Numbered from the stretch's first letter, positions 44,505-54,608 are shown. The stretch is 64,000 bases of DNA from Acidobacteriota bacterium (GCA_012103255.1 WLXD01000002.1:744001-808000); one strand, 5' to 3'. Translations and numbers: made by a program. Notes: generated from the letters alone by a model not told the origin.

Positions 44505-44858
44505 ATGTCTGACCGCAACGCGCACGACTACCTGCCTCTCCGCCCCGTCGAGTTCCAGATCCTGCTCAGCCTGAGCGCTGGTCCGCGACATGGCTATCGC
44601 ATCATCCAGGACGCCGAAGAACGCGGCGAGGAAGCCGCAGTTCCTGGCCTGGCGACCCTGTATCGAGCCCTGCGACGCCTCGAGGCCGAGGGTCTCATCG
44701 AACAGAGCGACACCGCGTCAGAGCAGGACGAGCGACGGCGCCCGTATCGCCTCTCCGGACTCGGCGTGGAAGTTGCCCGACTCGAAGCTCGTCGACTGGC
44801 CTCTCAGCTCGGGTCCGAGGCAGGTGCAGCTCTTCTGGACCCGGAGGCAAGTCGATGA
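44505..44858 (+). CDS. PadR-family repressor 2, ADOP-D partner
   Basis: The protein has 117 residues and a PadR winged helix: VEFQILLSLSAGPRHGYRIIQD, LATLYRALRRLEAEGLIEQ and a wing RRRPYRLSGLGVEVARLEA. Its stop overlaps the start of ADOP-D by four bases (ATGA). Two 19-base inverted repeats precede it, so autorepression together with ADOP-D is likely. The start ATG 44505 has no strong ribosome-binding site; AGCGAG is close. PadR identity is firm, effector unknown. Confidence 0.93.
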   Translation: MSDRNAHDYLPLRPVEFQILLSLSAGPRHGYRIIQDAEERGEEAAVPGLATLYRALRRLEAEGLIEQSDTASEQDERRRPYRLSGLGVEVARLEARRLASQLGSEAGAALLDPEASR

Positions 44859-47509
44859 TCGCGGCAAGCGTCCGTCAGATCTACCAGATCATCTTTCGTC
44901 TCTACCCAGCGGAGTTCCGCGCCGCCGTGGGGCAGTCGCTGCTGGCCGACTTCGACGAAGGTCTCGGCAAGGAAAATGCCGGTAGGGTCGGCTTCGGCAT
45001 TCGTCAGACGCTCGATCTCGCGCGCAACCTCAGCAGCGAGTGGAGGACCCCGAGCGGACCGAGGAGACCAGGACGAGATCGAGGCCGCACTTCACGGCTG
45101 CGCGCGATGCGCGAGGACATCCGGAGCGCCGGCCGGTCGCTCCACCGTGATCCGGCATTCACGCTCGTCGCCGTTGTTGTGATGGGACTGGGCATGGCGG
45201 GCTTGATTGCCGTCTACGGAATCGTGGAAGCGGTGTTGTTGGAGCCCCTGCCGTACCCCGATGCCAATCGGCTGGTTTCACTCACCGAGAGCTACCGCAT
45301 CGAGCAGCGCAAGTCGGTGGCCTACCCGAACTATCTCGACTGGCGAGCGCGTAACCGCACCTTGGAGGAACTCGGTGCCCGGGCATGGAATTCGATCAAT
45401 CTGACCGGGCTCGGCCCGGCTCGGAATATCGACGCCATGGGCATCACCCCGAACCTGCTCGGCATGCTGGGAGTCGGCACATTGCAGGGTCGGATCTTCA
45501 ACGAGACGGAAGCAGCCGATCGCGCCCGCGTGATCTTGCTATCGGAAGGGTTCTGGCGCGACACCATGGGCGCCAGACCCGACGTCGTCGGCGAGACGCT
45601 CTTGCTGGACGGCGAGCCGTTCATCGTCGTCGGCGTCCTAGAAGACCAGGCCGAGTTTCCACTCGCCGAGGCAGCGCTATGGATGCCGCTGCGCACATCT
45701 TTGTCGTCTGTCGATATGTCCAGCCGCAGCAGTCATCCGGGTATCGAGGCCATCGGTCGGATGACGAAAGGTACGAATGCTCACCAGGCACGTCTAGACT
45801 TCGAACGTATCGCCACCGAATTGGCAAGCGACTACCCGGAAACGAACGCGGAAGCCGGTGTGGTAGTCCGCCCCCTCCGCGAACGGGTCGTGGCGAACTC
45901 GACCACAACGCTATGGCTCCTGTTCGGAGCGGTCACGATCGTCATGCTCGCCATCAGCGCGAACGTCGCCGGCCTCATGCTGACCCGCGCGACGCGACGC
46001 GATGGAGAACTCGCGGTTCGTGCCGCGCTGGGAGCAGCGCGAAGTCGTCTGGCGACGCAATTGACGGCAGAGGCTCTCCTTCTCGCGATCAGCGCTGGTT
46101 TTCTTGGTTTGACCCTCGCAGCGATGGTTCTACGTCTTGTCAGAGGCAGCTCCGGGCTCGGCCTGGCACGCCTGAATGTGGTCCAGATGGACTCATCGGT
46201 GGCCGCCGCGGCCATTGCGATAGCCACTCTTTGCGGCCTGGTAGTTGCCGGTACGACCCTTACACGTCTCACACACATACGCGCCGCCGCGACGCTCCGC
46301 GATGCCGCGGAGCGCAGCGTCGTCGGGTCGAAACACCGCCTGCGTCGTCTTCTCGTCACGACGCAGGTCGCGCTCGCTGTTGTTCTGCTAGCGGGCGCCG
46401 GGCTCATGACACGAAGCCTTACCAACCTGGCTCAGGCCGGCGTCGGTATCGCGCCGGGGAATGTTCTGACCGCATATATCGGGCCGCCCCAGACGAGCTA
46501 CCCCGAGAACGCCGATCGCGTAGAACTCTACGCCGCCCTGGCGAGCGCCGCGCGGGCACTGCCCGGCGTCGTGGGTGTGTCTGGCGGCGATCCGCTACCG
46601 CTGTCGGGGCGCAACAACCAGACGACGCTCTCCGGCGATGGATTCCCGCAGATCGACGAGATGGGACATCGCGTCGAGGTGACCCGGATCATGCCGGACT
46701 ATTTCGCGACCATGGGCATCGATCTCCTCGAAGGTCGCGATGTACGTCTCGACGACACCATCGATTCCCCCGTGGTGCTGATCGACTCGACGCTGGCTGA
46801 AACGCTGTTTCCCGACGGCCGCGCGCTCGGTCAACGCCTGCGCATCCGCGGCCCCGCCGCGGACCGTCCATGGCACACGATTGTCGGAGTTGTTGGCCAC
46901 GTGAAGAACTACGGCATCCGCAACGAGTCGCGCGGACAGCTCTACGTGCCATTCACGACGAGTGCCTGGGGCATGACCCTCCTGGTTGAGACCGAACGCG
47001 GAGGTACGGACGCGGAGGTGATTGACGCGCTGCGCACGACGTTGTTCGACATCGATCCAGAGCTCCCACTGACTCGTGTGAGCACGGTGAACAGCTACCT
47101 CCACGACTCCATCGCCACCGAGACAATTCTGACGCAGACTCTCAGCGGCTTCGCCGCGGTGGCATTGATTGTTTCGATCATCGGGCTCTACGGGATGGTT
47201 GCCTACTCGGTCGCGCTACGGACGCGGGAGATCGGCATCCGCATGGCGCTCGGCGCCCGGGCCGCGCGCGTTCTCTCGACAGTCGTCCTGGAAGGTGCGC
47301 TACTGGGTACGGTCGGGGCCGCGGGCGGAGTGGTTGTGAGCCTCCTTGCCGGCCGCTGGATCGCCAGTGCCCTCTACGACATCACGCCTGCCGATCCAGG
47401 GACTCTCGGTGCGGCGGCGACGGGAATGATCGTCGTGGCCGTGCTCGCCGCTTTCGTGCCGGCCCTGCGCGCGATCCGGGTGCAACCGACGCAGGCGCTG
47501 CGCGGCTAG
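44855..47509 (+). CDS. ADOP-type duplicated ABC permease D, prefix type
   Basis: The 884-residue protein begins with a cytoplasmic prefix of about 85 residues (IFRLYPAEFRAAVGQSLLADFDEG). The ADOP core follows: helix FTLVAVVVMGLGMAGLIAVYGIV, MacB-like core with YPNYLDWRARNRTL, FtsX helices near 365-470, then a second core and FtsX domain ending FVPALRAIRVQPTQALRG. The two cores resemble MacB periplasmic domains, but no ATPase is encoded. Translational coupling to PadR-2 is shown by the ATGA overlap. Confidence 0.92.
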   Translation: MIAASVRQIYQIIFRLYPAEFRAAVGQSLLADFDEGLGKENAGRVGFGIRQTLDLARNLSSEWRTPSGPRRPGRDRGRTSRLRAMREDIRSAGRSLHRDPAFTLVAVVVMGLGMAGLIAVYGIVEAVLLEPLPYPDANRLVSLTESYRIEQRKSVAYPNYLDWRARNRTLEELGARAWNSINLTGLGPARNIDAMGITPNLLGMLGVGTLQGRIFNETEAADRARVILLSEGFWRDTMGARPDVVGETLLLDGEPFIVVGVLEDQAEFPLAEAALWMPLRTSLSSVDMSSRSSHPGIEAIGRMTKGTNAHQARLDFERIATELASDYPETNAEAGVVVRPLRERVVANSTTTLWLLFGAVTIVMLAISANVAGLMLTRATRRDGELAVRAALGAARSRLATQLTAEALLLAISAGFLGLTLAAMVLRLVRGSSGLGLARLNVVQMDSSVAAAAIAIATLCGLVVAGTTLTRLTHIRAAATLRDAAERSVVGSKHRLRRLLVTTQVALAVVLLAGAGLMTRSLTNLAQAGVGIAPGNVLTAYIGPPQTSYPENADRVELYAALASAARALPGVVGVSGGDPLPLSGRNNQTTLSGDGFPQIDEMGHRVEVTRIMPDYFATMGIDLLEGRDVRLDDTIDSPVVLIDSTLAETLFPDGRALGQRLRIRGPAADRPWHTIVGVVGHVKNYGIRNESRGQLYVPFTTSAWGMTLLVETERGGTDAEVIDALRTTLFDIDPELPLTRVSTVNSYLHDSIATETILTQTLSGFAAVALIVSIIGLYGMVAYSVALRTREIGIRMALGARAARVLSTVVLEGALLGTVGAAGGVVVSLLAGRWIASALYDITPADPGTLGAAATGMIVVAVLAAFVPALRAIRVQPTQALRG

Positions 47510-47568
47510 ACCCAGGCCTGCGGAACGTCGTGCAAAGCGGAATCCGAGATTCCGGTTAGCATCCGGCC

Positions 47569-50331
47569 ATGCGTCGTTCTTCAGTCCCCCCGCGCCCAGG
47601 GCAGCGGGTCGTCAGCGACTCCGAACCGGAGCTCGGCCTCGGCACGCTCGTGTCGATGGAAGGCCGCGCTGTCGTCGTGTACTTCGACGGAACCGGGGAA
47701 GAGCGTCGCTACGCCGCAGGCTCCTCTCCCCTGCACCGACTGTTGTTCGGCGCCGGCGATGAAATCGTCGATGCCGACGGCGGCCGATGGATCGTGGACG
47801 ATGTCGTCGAGCGTGACGGCATCGCCGTCTACCAATGCGCGGACCAGGAGATCCCGGAGAATCTACTGAACCCGCGGATGGCGCTCGGCGGCCCTCGCGA
47901 ACGGTTGCTGGCCGGCCGCTTCGACGCGCCGCATCTTTTCGACCTCCGGCTCAGAGCGCGCCAGGCCACCGAGGCACTCCGGTCCTCGCCAGGCCGCGGC
48001 CTTGTCGGTGCGCGGCTCGAACTGCTCCCGCATCAGTTCTTCATCGCGAGCGAGGTCGCAGGTCGCCGGCTGCCGCGGGTTCTGCTCGCCGATCAAACCG
48101 GGCTTGGGAAGACCATCGAAGCCTGCCTGATCCTTCACCGACTCCTGCTTACCGGCAGGGCGCAACGGGCGCTAATTCTCGTGCCGGACGCTCTGGTGCA
48201 TCAGTGGCTCGTTGAACTCTCTCGCCGGTTCAATCTGCGCGTGGCGCTCTATGACGAGGAACGTTGCGCCGCGGTTCAAGACAGCGAGCCCGGCGCGAAT
48301 CCGTTCGATGACGAACAAGTCGTGCTGGCGGGGTGGTCACTGCTGGTCGATCGCGACTCACGTGCCGCCGAGGCCGCCGAGGCCGGGTGGGATCTGGTGA
48401 TTGTCGACGAGGCACACCATCTAGGCTGGTCGCGAGGCGAGCCCAGCCCCGAATATGCCGCCGTCGAGCAGGTATCGGCCTCCGCGGAAGGCGTGTTGCT
48501 CCTCACGGCGACGCCTACCCAACTGGGCGAAGAAGGGCACTTCGCCCGCCTGCGCTTGCTGGATCCCGACCGCCATACCGACTTCGACACCTGGAAGCTC
48601 GAGTCCGAGCAGCACCGCCGCGTAGCAGACCTGGGCGAGGTGCTCATTGGTGATGCCGCTATCGCTGCCGCCGATCTCGACGAGTTGGTCGGCACCCTGG
48701 AGCGAGAGCGCGACGAAGTCGCCGAGGCGGTCCAAGATCGCGCAGGCCGCGATGCGCTCCTCGCCCAACTGATCGATCGCCACGGCCCCGGACGGGCCAT
48801 ATTCAGCAACACGCGCTCGGTGCTCCCCAAGCTGCCAAGCCGTGAGGTACAGCTTCATCCGCTGGCTCCTGCTGAGGATGATCCACGACTCGGCTTCCTC
48901 TTGCGGCGACTGCGGGAAACCGATGAGAAGCTACTGGTGATATGCCACTCGGCGAAGACCGCGCAGTCGATCAAGGCACAACTCGAGATTCAGACCCGAC
49001 AGCCGATCGCTCTTTTCCATGAGGACATCGACCTCGTTCAGCGCGACCGCAATGCGGCCTGGTTCGTCGAGCCCGACGGCGCCCGAATGATGATCTGCTC
49101 CGAAATTGGCAGCGAAGGGCGCAACTTCCAGCACGCCCGACGGCTCGTGATGTACGACCTGCCGCTGGACCCCGATCTCGTCGAGCAACGGATTGGGCGA
49201 GTCGACCGCATCGGGCAACGCCACGACGTGGCGATCGATGTCCCTTACCTGGTTGGCACGGGACACGAAGTTCGCGCGCGATGGCAACACGACGGAGTCA
49301 ACAGCCTGACTCGCCATGTCACGGTCGCGCAGCCTCTGCTGGAAGTGTTCGAAAACCGCGTGCAGCAACTCGCGGCCGGATGGGACGCAGGAAACGACTC
49401 CGCGGGAGACCTCGAGGATCTGATATCGGAGACAGCCGAACTGACTGCTGCTTTGGAGAGCCGCGTCGAAAGCGGCCGGGATCGGCTGCTGGAGATGTCT
49501 TCTCTCCGAGCTGACCGCGCCGAAGGGGTGTTGGAGCTTGTACGAACTCACGACGCAGACGTCGAAGCAGACGAGTTCTTCCTACGCCTCCTCGAGCATT
49601 TCCAGGTCATCGCGGATGAACTTGGCGAGCGAACCTACCGATTCGATCCCGATGGTCTCGCACGCGTGAACTTCTCAGCCCTCCGACAGGGAGACGTAAC
49701 ATTTACCTTCGACCGCGAGAAGGCGCTCCTTCGAGAGGACTATGAGTTCGCCACGGTCGACCACCCGCTGTTCGAGGACGCGCTAGGTGCACTGCTCGAC
49801 GCCGAAACAGGCAACGCGAGCTTCGCGGTGGTGGCGTCGGAGGATTCGCCACGACTGCTCGTCGAAACGGTTTTCGTTCTTGAGCCCGTAGCGCCGCCGG
49901 GCCTCCACGCGGATCGGTACCTGCCGCCCACCTGCATCCACATCACGGTCGACATCGGCGGCAATCCTGTTGCGGGCCCGCCAGAGGAGCCCGGCGGGCG
50001 CGGCAACCGGGAGTGGCTCCGTGCCTACCTGCCCGACTTGCGGACGCCCCTGCGCGCGGCTGTCTCCGCGGCCGAACGCATGGCGAACGAACGAGCGGAA
50101 GGCGTTCGGGAAGCGGCGAACGCTCGCGCCGAAACCGAGCTAGGCGGTGAAACTGATCGGTTGCGCGCGCTCGCCGTCAGCAACCCGAATGTCCGTCCCG
50201 AAGAGGTCGCCCTTCTCGAGTTGGAGCGCGAGGAACTCGCCCGTCACATCGTGCAGGCCAGGCTGCGCCTGGACGCTCTGAAGCTCATCTGGCACGGGCC
50301 TGCGGAGAAGGGCCGGCCCAAGACCGGTTAG
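47569..50331 (+). CDS. rapA: RNA polymerase-associated SNF2-type ATPase RapA
   Basis: The 920-residue protein (E. coli RapA 968) matches RapA along its length. N-terminal Tudor-like domains (GQRVVSDSEPELGLGTLVS) precede an SNF2 helicase: LLPHQFFIASEV, LLADQTGLGKTIEACLIL (Lys181, ATP), DEAH near 280, and the C-lobe FHEDIDLVQRD, SEIGSEGRNFQHARR and VEQRIGRVDRIGQ. RapA binds core RNA polymerase and helps recycle it after transcription. Most characterised members are gammaproteobacterial; here DQTGLGKT replaces the commoner DEVGLGKT. It stands 59 bases after ADOP-D and may be separately expressed. Confidence 0.93.
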   Translation: MRRSSVPPRPGQRVVSDSEPELGLGTLVSMEGRAVVVYFDGTGEERRYAAGSSPLHRLLFGAGDEIVDADGGRWIVDDVVERDGIAVYQCADQEIPENLLNPRMALGGPRERLLAGRFDAPHLFDLRLRARQATEALRSSPGRGLVGARLELLPHQFFIASEVAGRRLPRVLLADQTGLGKTIEACLILHRLLLTGRAQRALILVPDALVHQWLVELSRRFNLRVALYDEERCAAVQDSEPGANPFDDEQVVLAGWSLLVDRDSRAAEAAEAGWDLVIVDEAHHLGWSRGEPSPEYAAVEQVSASAEGVLLLTATPTQLGEEGHFARLRLLDPDRHTDFDTWKLESEQHRRVADLGEVLIGDAAIAAADLDELVGTLERERDEVAEAVQDRAGRDALLAQLIDRHGPGRAIFSNTRSVLPKLPSREVQLHPLAPAEDDPRLGFLLRRLRETDEKLLVICHSAKTAQSIKAQLEIQTRQPIALFHEDIDLVQRDRNAAWFVEPDGARMMICSEIGSEGRNFQHARRLVMYDLPLDPDLVEQRIGRVDRIGQRHDVAIDVPYLVGTGHEVRARWQHDGVNSLTRHVTVAQPLLEVFENRVQQLAAGWDAGNDSAGDLEDLISETAELTAALESRVESGRDRLLEMSSLRADRAEGVLELVRTHDADVEADEFFLRLLEHFQVIADELGERTYRFDPDGLARVNFSALRQGDVTFTFDREKALLREDYEFATVDHPLFEDALGALLDAETGNASFAVVASEDSPRLLVETVFVLEPVAPPGLHADRYLPPTCIHITVDIGGNPVAGPPEEPGGRGNREWLRAYLPDLRTPLRAAVSAAERMANERAEGVREAANARAETELGGETDRLRALAVSNPNVRPEEVALLELEREELARHIVQARLRLDALKLIWHGPAEKGRPKTG

Positions 50332-50335
50332 AACC

Positions 50336-52417
50336 TCAGCGCTCGAAAATGTCGAGTGGCAGGATCGCGGTCACGCCCACGTTGGGCGCGTCCACGAGCT
50401 GCCCGATACGGAGATCCACGGCAACCGAGGCAATGATGAACGCCTGCTCACGCGAGTAGCCGTACCTGTCGACGATGAAGTCGATCATCTGCAACAGCGC
50501 GTTGCGCGCGGCGAGCCCGATGTCCTTGGATAGGTTTTCCAATCCGGGGATTCTCGCGGCCTCCAGATACTCGAGATCAGGAGGAGTCTCGCCAGCTCTC
50601 TTCAACGGCAGTCCCGTGGTGGCATGGAACCGTTCGGAGGGGATCCCGAGCAGCGTCGCTGGCCCCTCGTATTGCGGTCCCTGGCTCACGTCCATCTCCC
50701 CGGCCGGAAGCAGCTCAGTCGTCAACATCACGGTGGCGTCCATCTCAATCGCCGTGCCAGCAACTTCCCCATCGCCCTGCGCGTAGTGCAGGTCGCCCAC
50801 CGAAAGGCCGCACCCGTCGACCTGGCACGGCAGATAGATCGTTGATCCCACGCCAAGGTAGCGGATGTCCATATTGCCGCCGTTCTCGCGGGGCGGGAAC
50901 GTCCGTAAACACTCGTGTTCGTGAGCCGTCCCCGCGCCGCAGATCCCAACCGGCGCCGCATTCGCCGACAAGGGCGGGCTCACGGCTCCGCCGGCCTCGA
51001 GCAGTTCCGCCTCGCGCGCAAGCATCGCCGCGTGGTCCGACTCGCCAGGTAACGTCGTGACGATTCCTGGAAAGCTTCGGTTGGGGATCCGAACTCCGGG
51101 CAGCTGCTCGCTCTCGGCATAGCGCGAGTTGAGATCCCAGATCACACGCAGATTCGACTCCATAGTGTCCGTGACCAGACCGTTCCGTGTAATCGTGGTG
51201 AAGCCCCACGCACCGGGCACGATGCCGAGAAGCCGAACCATCAGCACATCCCCCGCTCGTGCTCCCTCGATCCGGATGGGGCCAACCAGGGGATGTACCG
51301 CGCTTCCAGGCGGCCCCGCTGCGCGCGGATCGCGATCGGCCCCCGGCTCCAGATCGAAGTCAGAGGCGTTCCGGCTATCCAGCATCACCACGTCGCCTGG
51401 CGCGACGGTGGCCACCATTGGAATGGCTGGGTGCATGCGATTCATGCAATGCGGGTCATCGGGACAGCCTCTCGCGAAATCACCCAGGTCGACGAGCCTC
51501 CGGCCGCCGACCGGCGACAGACGAGCTTGAACCGCCTCCGGGCCGGGGGCTGCCGGAGCGGCCACTGCCCGCTCTCGCATATCAAAGGCATCGCCCGCCG
51601 ATAGCAAGAAGTAGGGCCGAGCCTCCGCATCGTAGTCACGCGTATTGTCGTGAACCGCCACGTCACCAACACCAACAACTTCGAACCGATCGCCGTGCAC
51701 GACGACCGCGGTGCTCTCGGAGATCCCGAGCCCCAGAAGATGTGGTTGCTGCGCGATCACTGGAATGATGTCGTCCCAGCGGTCGCGGGTATCGATGTGT
51801 TGATCGATTGCCGAGCGGCGCAGGAACTCGAAGCCGCGCTGGTGGTTGGACTCATCCGTCATCACGATGCCGGAGCCCCGTGTGTCACCCCTCACCAGAT
51901 ACTCGCCCTGGATCGTGGCGCCGGCCGAACTCCCGCCGATCACGCCACCGCGGGCCAGAACGTCGTGCATGGCCTCGTAGGTCCGGGTTCCGGCGTAGGA
52001 GTCGACGATGTTCCATTGGCGGCCGCCGTTGAACCAAACTGCGGTCGCCTCTTCGAGCGTTGCGATGAATTCGTCCGTGTCGGCCACCGCGGGGTCGTGC
52101 GTGTGCAACATGCTCACACTGCGGAGACCGCGAGCGCGCCAGCGAGCGAGGACACGATCCTCGTCGAAGGACCTGACAGTTCCATCCTGATTGCGGTTCC
52201 CGCCGGCTGTGGGCACGATCACAAAATGCCCGTCGCTGGCGCCGCCACCGAGCTCGATGAACCTCTCGAGGATGCCGGACTCGTCGAGCGGCCCGCCCCC
52301 GGCGATCACCAGAGCGCCGCGACCGGGGCCGTACTCCGTCGATTCCTGACCCAACGCGGCTCCCGCCGAGCCGACGACGAAAAACACCAGCACAACCCCA
52401 AGCACTTCGCGCCGCAT
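50336..52417 (-). CDS. Exported fusion: cyanophycinase-like S51 domain + acetamidase/formamidase domain
   Basis: The 693-residue protein starts at ATG 52417 (GGAGG six bases upstream) with a signal peptide ending ALGQ. Residues about 30-290 match cyanophycinase-like peptidase S51: WFNGGRQWNI (GGxQ motif), nucleophile Ser164 in GGSSAGAT and DQHIDTRDRWDDI. Residues about 325-693 match the FmdA/AmdA acetamidase/formamidase family: HPAIPMVATVAPGDVVMLDSRN, VHPLVGPIRIEGARAGDVL, GGNMDIRYLGVGSTIYLPC and a final ASVAVDLRIGQLVDAPNVG. The first would cut Asp-linked dipeptides and the second small amides. It ends five bases from rapA, convergent. Confidence 0.88.
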   Translation of the reverse strand: MRREVLGVVLVFFVVGSAGAALGQESTEYGPGRGALVIAGGGPLDESGILERFIELGGGASDGHFVIVPTAGGNRNQDGTVRSFDEDRVLARWRARGLRSVSMLHTHDPAVADTDEFIATLEEATAVWFNGGRQWNIVDSYAGTRTYEAMHDVLARGGVIGGSSAGATIQGEYLVRGDTRGSGIVMTDESNHQRGFEFLRRSAIDQHIDTRDRWDDIIPVIAQQPHLLGLGISESTAVVVHGDRFEVVGVGDVAVHDNTRDYDAEARPYFLLSAGDAFDMRERAVAAPAAPGPEAVQARLSPVGGRRLVDLGDFARGCPDDPHCMNRMHPAIPMVATVAPGDVVMLDSRNASDFDLEPGADRDPRAAGPPGSAVHPLVGPIRIEGARAGDVLMVRLLGIVPGAWGFTTITRNGLVTDTMESNLRVIWDLNSRYAESEQLPGVRIPNRSFPGIVTTLPGESDHAAMLAREAELLEAGGAVSPPLSANAAPVGICGAGTAHEHECLRTFPPRENGGNMDIRYLGVGSTIYLPCQVDGCGLSVGDLHYAQGDGEVAGTAIEMDATVMLTTELLPAGEMDVSQGPQYEGPATLLGIPSERFHATTGLPLKRAGETPPDLEYLEAARIPGLENLSKDIGLAARNALLQMIDFIVDRYGYSREQAFIIASVAVDLRIGQLVDAPNVGVTAILPLDIFER

Positions 52418-52593
52418 TCGCAACCTCCACTGTCGGGACAACGGTCGAGATCCTACCGGATCGAAGTCCTTCAGCTCACGAAGCAGACACGAAATGCCCT
52501 TGCTGCCCCAACGCGGATATGGCTCGATAATCCCTGCGATCAGCGCCCTCCCTCAAAGACCCTCGCCACCTTGGCCCCCGCTCTGGAGCACCT

Positions 52594-53310
52594 ATGCGCA
52601 TCGCAGTCGCCGCCATCGCACTCTTCGCGTTCCTGCCGCAGCAGGGAATCGATTCCGCAGTTCTGAATCACGCCGCCCGTATGGACGCTGACCGCGCCAC
52701 GGACGCCGGCCGCAAGGTACTCGAAGTGTACGAGTGGATCGGCATCCGGCCAGGCATGGACGTGGCCGACGTCTTTGCGGGCACGGGCTACAACACTCAA
52801 CTCCTGGGCCTGGCGCTGGGGAACGAAAGTCAGATCCACTCGGTTCTGGGTTTCTTCGCAGCCACCGCGAAAGAGAACTTCGGTCTCGACTTCAAGGCAA
52901 ACACAGAGCAACGTATCGAGGCTGCGGATCTGACCAACGTGACGATCCACAGCACCCTTGCCGACCTGCCTGATATGTCACTCGATGCGATCGTTTCGAT
53001 TCGCAACTATCACGACATCGGTTTCTTCGGCGGCGATGCGGCCGAGGCTCTCGCCAACATGCACCGCGCGCTGCGCAGTGGCGGTGTGGTCGGAGTAGTG
53101 GAGGTGGCGACAGACAACTCAGGCTGGGACGCCAACACGCACCGACTGGGCCGAGAGGCCGTGATCAGCGAGTTCACCTCGAACGGCTTCGAACTCGTGG
53201 ACGAGTCGGACATGCTCGCCAACCCGGACGATGACCACTCCGCGGATGGCTTCGCCACGGGCCGTCATCTCTCGGACCGGTACCTGCTGAAGTTCCGCAA
53301 AGCCGGCTAA
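52594..53310 (+). CDS. Exported class I SAM-dependent methyltransferase-like protein
   Basis: The protein has 238 residues from an ATG with GGAG five bases upstream. A hydrophobic leader (MRIAVAAIALFAFLPQQG) precedes a Rossmann-type methyltransferase domain: motif I VADVFAGTGYNTQLLG, a weak motif II, then LDAIVSIRNYHDIGF and RSGGVVGVVEVATDN. It resembles predicted methyltransferases of the COG4798 type, which commonly carry leaders. S-adenosylmethionine is cytoplasmic, so an exported enzyme is puzzling; the leader could be an anchor. Target unknown. Confidence 0.82.
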   Translation: MRIAVAAIALFAFLPQQGIDSAVLNHAARMDADRATDAGRKVLEVYEWIGIRPGMDVADVFAGTGYNTQLLGLALGNESQIHSVLGFFAATAKENFGLDFKANTEQRIEAADLTNVTIHSTLADLPDMSLDAIVSIRNYHDIGFFGGDAAEALANMHRALRSGGVVGVVEVATDNSGWDANTHRLGREAVISEFTSNGFELVDESDMLANPDDDHSADGFATGRHLSDRYLLKFRKAG

Positions 53311-53369
53311 TCACAATGGTCGCGGTGGATTCCGCGCCATGTGCCCGTTGTCGAGGAATGGTCGTGGCG

Positions 53370-54608
53370 CTAGCTCTCCGCGCAGACCACCTCGACGCGC
53401 CGGTTCATGGCGCGGCCGGATTCGTCGTCGTTGGTCGCAATCGGGCGCACCTCGCCGATACCAGCGGCCTCGATACGATCCGCGGAGATGCCGCGCCGGA
53501 CCAGGTCATCGACCACGGACTGGGCTCGGCGGCCCGAGAGCGCCAGGTTGTAGTCGTCGGCGCCCTCGCTTGAGGTGTGTCCTTCAATCAGGATTCTTGC
53601 CGCAGCGTCGGCAGCCAAGCCATCGTAGAGCTGCTCGAGAACTGGCGCGGCGTCGGCACGGAGATCTGCCGAATCGAAGTCGAAATTGATGCCGTGGATC
53701 ACTGACCCACAGCCCAGTTCGGGTTCGGGCGTTTCCGTGCAACGGGTCGTCGTTCCGTCCGGAGCGATGCCTCCTGCATAGAGACGGAAGGGAGCCCCGT
53801 TTGAGGACGACACTCCGCTGATTCCGCCTTCCCCGTCGAGAAGAAGCACGAAAAGGCTCTCCACTCCGGAAGTCATGTCTTCACCGCGCGCGCGGAGCAC
53901 GTTGCCTGAGACAGTTCCCGAGAGCAGTCCTCCCGACGCGCCGTAGCACCCGGTCACGGTCGGTCCTACCTGCTTGAGCTCGACGAGCACACCGCGGCCG
54001 CGCCAGATCCCGTTGAAGCCCTCAGACAACGGCACCGTCTCCTGTTCACCGTTGCCGATGATCTCGCTGAACTCGTAGTACATCTGCTCACGCTGGACGT
54101 CGATGCCTCCGACGAGACGCACTTTCACCCAGCGAACAGCTGGCGACGCGACGATATCGAGATCCGTCACCAGGCCCCGCTCGGCGTGCGTTGCCAACTC
54201 GCCCTGGGCGATGAGTTCAAAGTCGGCGTCCAAGCCGTCCGCGCTCCCGTAGATCTCGACGATTCGGGAGAAGGTCTGGGAAGGGCTCGGGGTCTCGTGA
54301 ATCTCGGGCACCGCGAATCGATCGAACGAGGTGAGTGCGGGCAGCTCGAACACGAACTCCGTCGCTGTTTCGGCGTCCGCCAGACCTACCAGTGAGAACC
54401 CGCCATGGTTCCCATCCACCACCGCGAGAGCGATGTCGTTGCCCGGCTGGCGTGGGCCGGTGGTGCTCCAGCTGATCGGAAGAGCCCCCTGAGCCAACGT
54501 GAGGAAGTCGGTACGCGACGCCGTTTCCTGCGCCGGCGCTGAGCCGATCGCTGCGATCGTCGCGCACGCAGCCAAGACAGGGATGGCGTGCCCAGATCTC
54601 TTCGTCAT
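53370..54608 (-). CDS. Exported OmpA-family peptidoglycan-binding protein
   Basis: The product has 412 residues from ATG 54608 (GGAAG five bases upstream) with a signal peptide ending SAPAQ. A novel N-terminal region of about 300 residues contains a discoidin-like beta part (FELPALTSFDRFAVPEI, VRWVKVRLVGGIDV). The C-terminus (about 305-412) is an OmpA/MotB domain: FDFDSADLRADAAPVLEQL, LIEGHTSSEGADDYNLALSGRRAQSV, and AMNRRVEV. It would anchor the outer layers to peptidoglycan. The N-terminal role is unknown. Confidence 0.9.
   Translation of the reverse strand: MTKRSGHAIPVLAACATIAAIGSAPAQETASRTDFLTLAQGALPISWSTTGPRQPGNDIALAVVDGNHGGFSLVGLADAETATEFVFELPALTSFDRFAVPEIHETPSPSQTFSRIVEIYGSADGLDADFELIAQGELATHAERGLVTDLDIVASPAVRWVKVRLVGGIDVQREQMYYEFSEIIGNGEQETVPLSEGFNGIWRGRGVLVELKQVGPTVTGCYGASGGLLSGTVSGNVLRARGEDMTSGVESLFVLLLDGEGGISGVSSSNGAPFRLYAGGIAPDGTTTRCTETPEPELGCGSVIHGINFDFDSADLRADAAPVLEQLYDGLAADAAARILIEGHTSSEGADDYNLALSGRRAQSVVDDLVRRGISADRIEAAGIGEVRPIATNDDESGRAMNRRVEVVCAES

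Noticed and set aside
47569-50331. SNF2 helicase as part of a phage-defence island (DISARM or similar)
   Set aside because: The full-length pattern is RapA, including its N-terminal Tudor-like region, and no defence partner genes lie beside it.
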